Source of the DNA: Aplysia californica
Lineage: Eukaryota > Mollusca > Gastropoda > Aplysiida > Aplysiidae
Assembly: GCF_000002075.1 (NCBI RefSeq)
Contig: NW_004797662.1
Coordinates: 229,266 to 293,265, forward strand
DNA: 64,000 nt
Reading direction: 5' to 3'
Shown: piece after piece, positions 1-13,100 of the stretch
Layout of the letters: each line of letters starts with the position of its first letter
Numbering within the stretch: position 1 is the stretch's first letter
Translations under genes and position numbers: made by a program
The notes under the pieces: generated by a model
Told to the model about the DNA's origin: nothing
Databases searched by the model: none
Seen by the model: only the letters and a program-made list of their open reading frames with translations

Positions 1-1045
1 GATTTAAACCTGCAAATTCTTTGCCATATCGACAGACCGAAGGGCTAGAACCCAAATGGCCGCTGGATCGGAAAAGTAAAGTAAAGTAAAGTAAGTTCAC
101 TTACAGTGACAGAACAGAATATGTACAGGCATTAATAATTTTAATCCCGTGGCAGAATGTTTGACCATGGTGAACAAGACCACGGTGGGCAACCAAGACT
201 GGTTTCCATGGCTATTTCAGAGATTTGAAGGAAAAATCCCTCATAGAATCTGGAAGAACTATCTTTATAGTCTGCCCTTTCTTTCTCGAGACTTCCTCAA
301 AACTTAAAGAAATTTCGATCCTTTATTCTTTGCTCTTCAAACCAAGTAGATTTTCTTTTTCTTGTTCAATTTTTGGAGATCACAAAACTATTGACGCATT
401 AATTGTGAGACGTGCTGACAAAACGAGTTACTTCTCACAATCCACAAATGGAGTTATTGGCCACAAATCGACACTAGAGTAAAATTTGTAGATTGCTCAT
501 TGATGTCATATTCTGTAAGTATAACATGCCTTATATTATTTCATATTTAAAAATTGTGAAAACTTCACCTATAAGTGTGACGTAGCGATTTCCATAGGGC
601 TCAAATCCGAGAAATAACTCATTTTGTCGGCACCCTTCACAGTTTATCCATGGCTATTAGATCCTGTGCTAATGTTATAAAAATAATGTACCTGGCATAC
701 CTCTATTTGTTCACTGCTGAACATTCCACCCAAGGGCACCTGTTGTTAAAGTGGCACGACCGTAAACCAAAATGTGGACAACCTGGTTTCTGTTTCCTGC
801 TGAAGCATTTCTACATGTTCTAAGTATGAAGTGTCTGCAATATCCTCCCTATCATTTGGCGGGTAACTCGGAGACCACGCCTCATGAATAATCTTCATTG
901 TATTGAAAGGGGTCCAAAACTAAAACTCAAAACATTGCCACCCCAGCTGAGCTCCAAACAGATCTTCACTGTTATGAAAAGTCACTCATACTCACACAGC
1001 TTGACATTACACAACAAAAACGCAATACTATGAAAATGTATTAAT
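1..1045. other. Flank downstream of the GTPBP6-like gene; no gene seen
   Basis: No exon with conserved protein similarity is visible. The stretch carries one 240-bp MITE (404-642) and otherwise AT-rich unique-looking DNA. It lies past the likely cleavage site of the minus-strand GTPase gene. Confidence 0.5.
404..642. mobile_element. MITE family 2, copy 1
   Basis: The ends are inverted repeats of about 30 bp: GTGAGACGTGCTGACAAAAC on the left matches the reverse complement of the right end, GTGAAGGGTGCCGACAAAAT. A second copy of the same length and internal sequence lies at 40208-40447. No coding capacity. It is a non-autonomous DNA transposon; the superfamily is not clear to me. Confidence 0.75.
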
Positions 1046-1051
1046 TTTATT
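1046..1051 (-). terminator. Polyadenylation signal AATAAA of the GTPBP6-like gene
   Basis: AATAAA reads on the minus strand about 60 nt past the stop codon at 1110-1112, giving a very short 3' UTR. Position and motif are seen; use of the site is inferred. Confidence 0.6.
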
Positions 1052-1109
1052 TTATAACTCATCCCATATCACAGCAGAGAACAAAATCAACAACTTTCTA
1101 AAGAAACTT

Positions 1110-4100
1110 TTATACTGAGGAGGTCTTTGTCTTCTTTTGAGTGAATCTTGCCCTGAATATGCCATAAGCTCGCTTGGAGATGATGACTTGAACTATCAGG
1201 AACTGCCCATCTTTGGGATCTGGCTCAACAGACTTCACGGCAGCTTCCTGGTACAACCACCTGGGGGTGAGATGAAATGGGACACATGAAATATCAATTA
1301 CTCTGGTACTACACTTTCTTGGCCTTCATAATTGGTGGAGGAATGTTTCTCTGACACATTTAATTTAATTTGTAGTAGCTCTTTAAAAAAGATGATGCAT
1401 GTGTGTTCCACATGTTAAAAGTGTTATAAGTTAAGCTTTTCACTTTACATACAAAAGACAGGAGTTTGTTTCCAATATAATTATGGTAAAGGTGTTGCAT
1501 CTATTATGATATCTCCATTTTTCCGAAGGGACTTAGTATCCCACTACGACTATCTCCAAAGTAATCTCAACTGTTTCAAAAGCGGCATGAAACATTGATA
1601 ACAAAATTACAGCAGTGACAGAGAAACCCCCAATGCCAGAAGAAATCAAATCAATAGATATAAATACATTATGTAGCAGAAAGACCAGAAAAAAAAGAAG
1701 GCTTAGATTAGAAGTGCAGCCAGCTACTTACCAACAAATGCTGATGAAAACAATGGAAGTACCGCTAATATCTACCAGAGGCACCCACTTACTACCAATT
1801 ATGGTACTCACTGAAGCATGACTTCGCTGTTGGGTATACGGAACACTTTCTCCATCCTGTCTGTGGCCGCCATCAGTGCCGTCTGCAAACGCATGCCCAG
1901 CTCCTGGAAGCCCTGGCCCGTCACCGCGGAGACCGGCAAAATGTTGCTGTCAAGCTCACCAAGCTCTCTGAAATCATAAACATTTTAGAACTGTTTGGCA
2001 TTTTTCCTGTTTCACTGCAAATATTTTACTACCCTCATCAACAAAATTTCGATAATTTAGGAAGCGGCCATATTTCCTGATAGCCTATAAGAATGACTGC
2101 AGTCTCATGACGCAACAAATCTCCACGTACTTGTTTTCAAGAAACATCAATGATCAAGGTCAATTTGAAGGAGCAGCATTAGGCACATGGTACTGTACAA
2201 GTAAATGGGAAGGAAGACGGAAAGAAGGAAGGAAGGAAGGAAAGAAGAAAGAGATAATGGACCAAAGTGATTTAACATCAAACATGAAAATCTGAGCATA
2301 GATTTCCATGTGGACCTTCGTGAGAGTCTAAATTAACAGGATTCTTGCATTGAAAGGGATAAAGTTTTCACATCATACAATAAGACCTAATGTTTCATCA
2401 GAACTTCTTGCTCCAAGGGTATTCATAAAGAATACAATGATGTGCGAGATGAAATAACAGATTCACTTTTCTAACAGTAAAACAGTTGGCTTGTAAATGA
2501 ATTTCAAAACTAGTTAATCCAAAAATGTATTTCTATCACTGTTCTGAACATGACATGAACAAATTAGGCATAAAAATCACTTACTCTTCCGACAGGAGGT
2601 CCACCTTGTTGTAGACTTCTATCATATTGCTCAATTGTTGACTGGTCAACATACGCTGTAATGTCTTATGTACAGAGACCACCTGGAGTTTTTTGTCTGG
2701 GTGACTCGCATCTCGTATGTGGAGAACAACATCCTGTGGAGAACAAGTTAGACATAAATCAAAGTAGGTGGTTTTTAACTGATATCCTGTGTTTATCATT
2801 CCAGTGTGCCTTTAATTTTGTTTTCTGAGGAACTAAAAAAAACAGTAATTATTTTATAGATATATTTATGCCCACATAGACACAAATTAGATCATTTAGG
2901 AGGCGTGATTTGACTCTGCCTGCTAAGACTAGCCTGGGCTGAGATGGATATGTCTCAGCAGACAGGGACATTTGATAAAATTTCTCCCCACACAGGAATC
3001 AAACTCATGTCCTTTGCATGTGACGGTGAAGCACCTAATCACTACACTACATAAGCCAGCCCTGAGGAATGGAACACTTACTTAGCATGGAAAATGTACG
3101 ATCAAAGCAACAGAAAAAACCCCAACAAAATTAACAGAACATCAATGAACTGAGAAGGCACATAAGCTTTTTCTGCCTTACCGCCATCATGGCATCTTCC
3201 AGTGTAGCTCTGAACGCGTCCAGAAGCGTGATCGGCATGTCAGAGATGAAACCAACGGTGTCGATGAAAGTCACCCTCATGTGAGAGGCCAGACATCCTT
3301 CGTGAGAGGTCACATCCAACGTGGCAAACAGCTGGTTCTGTGGCTTCAATGACAGATCGTCTGTTAGGGCTTTGATCAGGCTGGTTTTTCCTAGAGAGCG
3401 GGGCAGACAGAAAACATGTATGTGAACTTCATGAGGGTTTGGATCAGGTTGGTTTCTCTTAGAGAGAGTGGCAAACAAAACATGTTTACTTCATATCAAC
3501 ATATCCAACATGAGTGGCAGCACAGACCAATCAAACCACTAAAATCCAACATCCACACTTGAATAAATAAAAGAGTATACAGTGGAAACCTGTTATAACG
3601 AGAAGGAGGGGACCGGTGCGAAATGTCCGTTATAGCAGGATTCTCGTTACAAGGGATCCAGTAATAAATTTAAGGGAAATAGTAAAGTAGGCCTGATCTG
3701 TCAGTTTGGTGTTCTGTTTATTCCTTTTGTATTTCCCCTGATGATGATTTGTTCAACATTATCTCTAGGTCTTACTTGATCAAAAATCAAAAATCGAATC
3801 AGGTTTCTTTCTCTAGCACTAGCAATGTTGACAAATCGGCCTTGGCGATCAGAAAGAAGGGGTTCTGGCTCTAGGCTAACTCGCACGCTGTGTTGTCCCC
3901 CACCCCACATTGCGCACATCACACATTCACTCCATCTATCACAGCATTGTGACCTCTCCATCCCGCACCAGAGAAGTGAGAGGCACGGTATGCCTAGATA
4001 ATCTAGACGGGGCTGACCTATTACGCGATGCGTTCTGCTTGTCTGCGCATGCCACACCCTCCCCACTCATTCACTCCGGTCTTCATTGTTGGTTCGCGTG

Positions 4101-7100
4101 GGCTCTCCCATTTTTTGTTTCGCTGGATCACCAACAACTTTCTCAACTGGCAAGGTTTTTAAATATGTTTAATTGGTCTGTGCGCTGTGCACAGCAGCAG
4201 CAGCAGTATTCCGTTATAAACGACTCGCGTGACGGTCTGATTGCGCAATAGCAGTATTTTATTTACAAAGATAAAAAAGGAGAAAAACCGGGTTTTAGAA
4301 TAGAGTCTTTATAACAGACTTCTCGTCGTTTCGGGACTCGTTATAAGTGGACTCCACTGTATAGCTTTTGAATAAATAAATAAAAATGGTGGCTCATACT
4401 TTATATTTCCTGAAAATTTTACTATATGGTATGGACACTCTACTCCCACAACTTTACTTCTATGTAAATTTTGCGGAACTGAAAACCCTTTAAAAAAAGT
4501 AGAAAATCTTTGGTGTTGAGTCAAAATGTAAGATGAAATGGAAAGCAACTAGCTATAAAAAAACCCAAACCTGCATTTGTGTATCCAACAACAGCGACGG
4601 TGGGAACACTGTTTTCCTGTCTTTGTTTCCTCAACTCTTGACGCTTCCCATGTAATTTTTCAAGATCCTTCTTCAATTTGCTTTCTCTTCTCTGGTAAAA
4701 TAAAAAGGGAAAATTTGGGTGGTTAGTGGGTGCTTGGGTGTGGTCTGCTCCTTCTTTCTTATCAAACATCTATCGTCCTTATCTCTTATTCTTTTTATAT
4801 TTGTACGTTACTATTTAGTAACACTTCTAATCTTCATCACTCATATGACCTACTAGGGATGCAAGTGCAGTAAAACTATACTAAAAAGGAAAATTTGATA
4901 CAAGTAAAACATACCCCCTTGTCTATCCTATTGAAGTTTACGCTCATTTATTTTAAAAAACCTGGAAAATGTACAATGCTATCAAATTGCTGTTCTTAAT
5001 AACTCATGAACAGTACATGTTACTTAAAAATATATTATTAGATTTATTCCAGAGGAGAAACCGATTCCCCATGTCGACCATATGTTCTTAAAAAGACATC
5101 AGTTTTAACTCAGATCAGTGCAAAGTGGTCTATAGTCGTATGACAAGCCAAGAATTGAGACCACCACAAACCTGTAGCAACTCACGACGTCGATCAAGAG
5201 GCATGGGTGTGCCTCCACCAACAAATTTGCCAAAGCCAGAGCCATCGAGTCCACAGTGAATGAGGTCCAGTCTTGACCTGGAGAAAAATATCATCATCAT
5301 CATCCAGTGCCAGATCTGCGACAGACATCGGCGATCATGGTTCTCCATTCATTCCTTTGCTCGGATGCTCTAAAAAAAAGGTACGTTTCCCTGATCTTTC
5401 CTTGTTAACCATTTGTTTAGGTTCCTCAAGTATGTTGTTCTGGGCCTACCCCTGCCTCGCTTGCCCTCAATTTTACCAGTGAGAGCTAGATGTTCAAGAC
5501 CCTTATGTCCATTCAGATGTCCCAAATAAATATAGACACCATTAAATTCAGTGTTACAAGGAGCCTGAGTAAATGATAAATGCCACATCTTGACAATATT
5601 TTAGTATACTTTTTGAGAATCATAGCATAGTTTCAAAGCGATCAGCTAAAAGTAACTTTTTCAATTCGCGAGTCAGGTCCATAAAGGAAATTCCCTGTAT
5701 GCGTGAGGGCTCTGAGGGAATGTTCTCTAAACAAAAGCAGTAAGTTGGGCAAGGTTATGCCTCTACCTCATATCACAAACCCACACCCCCAACCCCGTCT
5801 CCACAAAATCCCTACTTCGCTAAGCATTTAGTGTGTATCCCCATCTCGCCTGTCAGTATCAATCTGGGCTGACAGGGAAACAATGTACCAGCAGAAAGAT
5901 AAGGCTTACTCCGTAAAAAATTTTTTCATATACGAGATTCAAACTCTGGTACTCTGTGTGCAAAAGGCGAAACACCTAATCCTTACAGCACAGACACTAG
6001 TGGATTGTAGATGGGAGTATGTGTACATTTGTACCTCTATGCTAATAAGCACATAGCTGCACTGACCTAATATATGGGATTTCCGCTAAAGCAACTTGAA
6101 GTTTAGCCTCAGAAGATTGTGCATGATCTTTGAAGATTTGCAACACTACAGTGTACCTGAAAATAGAGAGAACAGTGACAGACAATAGCATAATAACTAC
6201 AGTGGAGTCCACTTATATAACGAGTCCTGAAAAAACGAGAAGTCTGTTATAAAGACACTATTCTGAAACCCTGTTTTTTCCCTTCTTCATCTTTGTATCT
6301 TTGCAAATAAAATACTGCTATAGTGCAATCAGATAAACAGGCAAATCGGTTATAGCGGAATATTGCTGCTACTGTGCACAGCGCATAGGCCATTTATACA
6401 TTTATAAAACCTCGCCAGTTGAGGAACTCGTTGGTGATCAAGCCAAACAAAGAATGGGAAAGCCCATCTGTGCCAGCAATAAAGGCCGGAGCGAATGAGT
6501 GAGAAGGGTGTGGCATGCGCAGACAAGCCGTTGTGAAGCAGAACGCATTGCGGAATAGGCCAGCTTAGTCTAGATTATCTAGGCCTACCATGCCTCTCAC
6601 TTCTCCGATGCGGGGATGGAGAGGTCACAGTGCTGATGGATGGAGCGAATGTGTGACATGCGCAAGCAGACGCGGGAATGCACCACAGGATGTGGTGGGG
6701 TGGGGGAAAACACAGTGGGTGAGTTAGCCTAGAGAACTTTCTTTCTGATCGCCAACGCCGAGCTGTCAACATTGCTAACACTAGAGAAAGAAATCTGATT
6801 CGATTTTTGATCAAATAAGACCAAGAGGTCATGTTGGGCAAAATCGTCATCAGGGGCGATAACAAAGAAAAATAAACAGAACACCAAATTCATAGATTAT
6901 ACCTATTTTATTATTTCCTTTGAATTTATTACTGGATCCCCTATATCGAGAAGCCTGCTATAACGTACGTTTCGTACCAGTCCCCTCCCTCTCGTTATAA
7001 CAGGATTCCACTGAATCTATAAGTAACACAAAGTACCTGAAAGTTTATTGCATGAACACTGATATAAAACATAGCTGCTTTGTGACATGGTGTATGGCCA

Positions 7101-10100
7101 TGGGAATAAAAATTTAGCCCCCCCCCCCAACCAACTCAAAATAATAATTTTCAAAAACATGTCCAATATGTTTCCTAACCAAGGATGGTGAACTTCAGCA
7201 TTGAGCATTAAATCACCAGCTCAACAAACTATTACTCAACATATTCTCTTCATAACAATATCCGGTAAACACTAAATGTAATATAGTCTATGCACTTGAT
7301 ACCTCCCAGTTCTCTTTTTTTATTTGAGAAAACTAAGCCATTGATTTCTTCGATCTGGAGTCAGAAACTAATGTCAAGTTATTATCAGTTGAGTGACACT
7401 TTCTTTTGCTGTTGTTCTAGTAAAGTCAACTCAATATTCACTGAGTTTGACAAAACCATCATTCAGAATCATAACCATCATTCAGAATCATTGCCAAGAT
7501 GCAATTCTCTTTTATCAAAACTCATACAAAAGAAACAAAAATGATTGTGATATGCACCTAAGCAGAAGCAACACAGAAATAATTTTTGTAGACAACTGAG
7601 ACAATAAAACACGGAATGAACTAATGAACCAAAGAAGTGATAGTGAATATCTGAGAGTTTTTGTCAGAGGAAATGTACAAGATGACACAAAATCACTTTG
7701 ATTTTCTCTCTTTAGGAACAAAATGACATGAAAGGCCTTGTAAGATTACACAGAGCTTACCTGTCAAATACTGGTATACGCCATGCTCTCTGCAGAGTTT
7801 CCAGCTGAGCAGATTTGAGCCGGTCTATCCCAATCACCACAGCACTGATGTTCCCCTTGCCCCTAATCTCTCGCAATAACGTTGCAAAATTTCCTGATCC
7901 AAACACTTGATTTGTATTTTCTTGATCTGTTCTCACAAACCTCTGAAAAGTAAAAGGAGCATAAAATGATATACAATAGATATATGCAGGCATGGCATAT
8001 TCAAAATCAATTTGCAACTACTATCTGTTCTCTTAAGGGGCAGGGGTGCAATGAAAATTAGTGTAAATACTTCACAGAAGAATTTATAAATATGAAACTA
8101 TCATCAAAAATAAGATGCCAAACATTGAAACTAGTGAAACAGTGTTCTCTTTGTGAGCCATAGGTGCAGCTGTTCAGTCTTGCCTGTTTGTCTAAGAAGT
8201 AGGTAATGTTATGCAGAGTTGAGAGTTCTCTTGGCGTGAGGTCATGTTTGTCAAGGTCTCTTTGTAGCTCTATGACATGAGCCCACACAAAAGCGTGCAT
8301 GATCGTTACCCTTCTGCACATCAAACACATCTCTCTGTGTGTGGTAGTGCACACATATGTGCCACGACATGGTAGAATCAGGCGCTCGTCAATTTTTGGG
8401 CATGTGGAGTTAATAATATATATCTGAGAACTGATTTATTTGCCTCGCTTCCAATTTAAAAAATGTCCATCTAGTTTGAATAGAAGTCGAGATATTTGCG
8501 ATTGAAAAAAGTGGGGTATCCTGGTTTCAGTTGTTAAATTGATGAGAAAATGGTCACCAAAGTTTGGTAACTTCATCAATGAGTCCTTGAAAACTGAAAA
8601 TTACATATTTTTAGCCTTTAAACAAGGATTTTCAGTAAAATTCACATAGAAATGCCTTTTCATAGGAACATAAAAGGTGTTTAGCTAAAATACAAAATTT
8701 CAACTAAAATTGCCAAACTGGTGGGGAAGCGTCTTTTTCTTCGATTTCATTGTTTTGACGAGCACCTGGTTTCACAATGATGCCTCACATAAAGCACTCA
8801 AATCACTGCAGCTAAGGAAGACTAGCTTCAAAGGCACAGGGGACCCCAGTGTTTAAGGGTTAACTTACACCAACACTGGAATCCACTTTTAAATTGATAT
8901 CTGCGGAATCCCCAGATTTTCTTAGGTTAGCTCAGTTTTCGGTTTAGAGAGGCTGCTCAAATTGCAGTAAAAAAAAAAAAAAGATGGTTTTATTCTCTTT
9001 TGGTTTTACGCCATTTTCAGATTAACCGCATTCAGTTTAAACGGACTTCAGTGTAGTTTGTTTCTTGTCTCTATTGCCATTCCTCAGGGAGTCTGAATGG
9101 CTGAGGACGCCCACTAACTGGGCTCTCCAATGTTAATTTTTACTTCGATTAATTTCAATTCTAGCTTGTTGGATGGTTTGGTTCCAAGTTCATGTAAAAT
9201 TGCCAGAGAGTCTGTTTGTATCACGATATGATGGGACTCTAATGAGAAAAACTTTAGAGGCTATTATTTTAAGTTATTATTTGTTATACAGTATAAAACA
9301 TTAAATAAAAAACAACAGTGTATGTTAGATCTATATCTAGAACCCAATCACTGTGCAGTCCCATTAAAGATCTCTCTTAGTGGCCAAGAGCCCATTCAGT
9401 AACTAAGCACTTTCAGGTCAGATCTGATTACAAACAGAGTTGAGACACATTAAGAGAAAGCAAGGCCCACGAAAACAAAACTAGACATAAATTTCAAACT
9501 GCACTACAGATTTATACATGACTTCGAATCAAAACCATTTTTTTTCCAATAGCTCAAGAGCATTAGAAATTGAGACTATTTCCTTTTAAAAAAATGTTTA
9601 ACTTTAAAATCATTTAAATGATGGTAAGACATGAACTAGAAAGTTAGCACACCAGTGCCTCAATTGCAGGTCAATAACCTCACGTCAACCTCTGAGTCAG
9701 AGATGACACCTCCTGGAACAGGAACCTGAGTGAACAAACCTTTTCCACCACTCTCCAGTTAGGCAATGTTCTGACCAGGGCACACGTTTCTTCTAACTTC
9801 AGCTCACGAGATGTCATAACATATCGTTTTGCTCCTGCCTTGATATCTGGGGTCCCAACAGCAAAACGTTAGACCAAATCTTGTGATTAGTTGGTTTTTT
9901 TCTTTTAAGAAACTCAGATCATAAAACACATTGAAATATTTTCCAGACCCATGTAAGCAAGATCAACGGATAATTTGAGTCTTTCTCCAGATTTTTTCCA
10001 GTGATTTTTTTAATATAGAAAAAAAACAACACCCTACCATGTAGAAACACAAAGTGTGATGTGCATGGTAAATAACTTAGCAAACAATGGTTAAAGAATA

Positions 10101-13100
10101 AAAGTATTTCTGCATATGATAATGAATTGGGGAAATTCAAAATAAATCCATACTAAAAAACCTCCAGAAACAGTGGTCAACAGTAACGATCTATACAGTT
10201 AGGAACCTTAAAAAGGGAAATACATTTTTGGGATAGGTGTGAGGTATGACTCTACAACATTAAAGTATGTAAAGAACAGCTGGATATGTGTTGGAGAAGT
10301 TACAAGCAAACACTTATCAGGTAGGCCTATATTGCAGGAATGCAGAAAAAAAGGGGGGACTAAAAAAGAAAAGAAGTAGAGTAGAACTCATATTCAACAG
10401 TCGTAGGGTCTGACCTTCAATTTAGTTGAGTCTGAGTTCCACTGTACAGTGTAATGGTGACTGAAGGTCATTGACTTTAATTGCTTTGAGAAACTTTATC
10501 ACTTACAAATAGATCTAGTTAGAGAAAAAGTTTTGTACCATTACATAAATACCCAATGTCAGAAATGTACAAATTGAAATTGAAATGACAAGTCATACAC
10601 TCTGGCTAACATAGTTGTAAGGCAGATAGGATCGGCTCTTTTATATTTGTTCATCAACACTGAAAAGAAGAAGACATAGAAAAAGAGACATAACAGGCAA
10701 ATGTAACGTTGTGAAAATTCAATGCTGCCAGCTGTTTGCCTACCTGGCTGAATGACCATCACTCTGTGACCAATACCAGGTATGGCACATATCTCACGAA
10801 CATATCTCCCAAAGTTTTCTTCTTCTCCACGTCCATCTGACTCAGCATCTCCAACACCTGGAACAATAGCATAGCTGACATCAGATGACAGTCACAATAT
10901 CAATAGCCTTCATTTAAAGCACAGAAAATAATGAAATTCGTCATTTTGAGAGAGAAAAAAACATACATTGTCATATCAAATAGGGGGGGGGAGGAGGATA
11001 TTACAGTACAACACATAGGTCGAACACAGAAGACTCGATATCATGCATCCGTCGAACTGTGGCTGCGGTCCCTTTTTTCTTCTTCTTTATCTTTGTAAAA
11101 AAATTACTGAAGCTCGTACACAAATACGGAATAGTCGAACTAATTACGCTGCTGTATAGACCTAAAGTCAATGTCCTTTGGGGTGCACTTGAGACAAATG
11201 ATAATCATTTTAAAAATGGAAAAAAGCAAGATCGGTAAAATATCACCTTCCCTCCTCTACAAAAGCAGCTAGCTGTGCTATTTTTAGTGCGCTGCTCAAC
11301 ATGTGTGCCCAATGATTATCTGGCTAGGCTTGTGTGGATCGGGCCAGAGGAAGGGCTGTGCATCATACGACCTATTGTTTTGCCCCTAAAGTAGCAATCT
11401 TTGTTGCTTCCCTTGGTTCTCTGACACAGCCAATACCATAAGTTCATCTATATCCCTCGAACTACAGATCCCTGTGTTATACAGTATTATATTATAACTC
11501 TACCATAATCTACAATCTGTTGAAGAAGAAATCTCTTGGCGGTGGTAGAGGCTAAGTAATCAAACCCTCCTCAAACCTTCATCATGTACTACATGATCAA
11601 GAAACTAATCCTCCAACAATCAGAGAAAAACGAAAAGAATAAGGCTCTCTTGGTCATCCATTGATTTGATGATGACTGTCCTCATGTGTCAAGTCCTGTT
11701 TAGTGTGGGTGTGGAGATGGCTGCTCAGGCCATCCTTGATCAGCAGATATGGGTGCAATGAGGGAGAGGAAATTGTTTGGGCTGGTCAGGGTACAGAATT
11801 CCTATACCGTGGCCAGTGTAAGTGAAGAGTTCCAGACATTCATAGGTGGTGACCACTAAAATAATTTGCCTAGGATTGGAATACGACAGAAAGTGCTTGC
11901 ATGCTGCCTTTCTCTGCAAAGGGCCAAAGGAAGTAATTAATTCGAAAAGTATACGTGTTTGCACTTGAATTTGAATTTATACTTGACAACAATAAATCAA
12001 AGCATACAAGCTGGAGCCTTTATAATTTCAAAGGTTCAGTTCACAGCATACACAGAACAAGACATGTGAAGTAAGATTTTAGTTACGGTACCTGACTTTT
12101 GCAGTGGAATCCTGTTATAACAAGAGGGAGGGGACTGGAGCGAAATATCCGTTATAATGCTCAGTATTCACGTTATAAGGGATCCAGTAATAAATTCAAG
12201 GGAAATAATAAAATAGGTCTCATCAATGAGTATGAGTTTGGTACAGTGAAATCCACTTATAACGAGTCCTGAAATAACGAGAAGTCTGTTATGAAGGCAC
12301 TATTCTAAAACCCCGTTTTTTTCTCTTCTTTATCTTTGTAAATAAAATACTGCTATTGCACAATCAGACAAACATGTGAGTCGGTTATAGCGGAATATTC
12401 AATATAGCTGCTGCTGTGCACAGCACATAGGCCAGACATTCATGCAAAACCTTGCCATTTGAGAAACTTGCTGGTGATCTTGTGAAAGAAAGAATGAGAG
12501 AGCCCACGTGTGCCAACAATGAAGGCCGGAGAGAATGAGTGGGAAGGGAGGATGTGGTATGCACAGACAAGCAAAACGCATCGCGAGATAAGCCAGCCTA
12601 GTCTAGATTATCTAGACCTACTACACCTCTCACTTCTCCGATGCGGGAATGGAGAGGTCACAACGATGTGATTGCAATGGGATGGATGGAGCGAATGTGT
12701 GACGTGCGCAAGCAGACGGAACGCGGTGGAGTGGGTGACAACACAGCGGGCGAGTTAGCCAAGAGAACTTTCTTTCTGATTGCCAACGCCGAGCTGTCAA
12801 CATCGCTAGCGCTAGAGAAAGAAACCTTATTCGATTTTTGATCAAGTAAGACCTAGAGATCATGTTGAACCACATTACCATCAGGGGAGATTACAAAAAG
12901 AAACAAACAGAAAACCAGACTCATAGATTCGGCCTACTGTACTATTTCCCTTGAATTTATTACAGGATCCCTTTTATAACGAGAATCCTGCTATAACGGA
13001 TGTTTTGCACCTGTCCCCTCCCTCTCGATCTAGATCTATATGGGCCGAACACAATTTTTGCAAAATTCTAAACCAATCATCTTACCATTTGAAGAAGAAA

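Noticed and set aside
3910-4251. 113-codon open frame
   Set aside because: It lies wholly within a pogo-like non-autonomous element; the same region is not open in the other copies.
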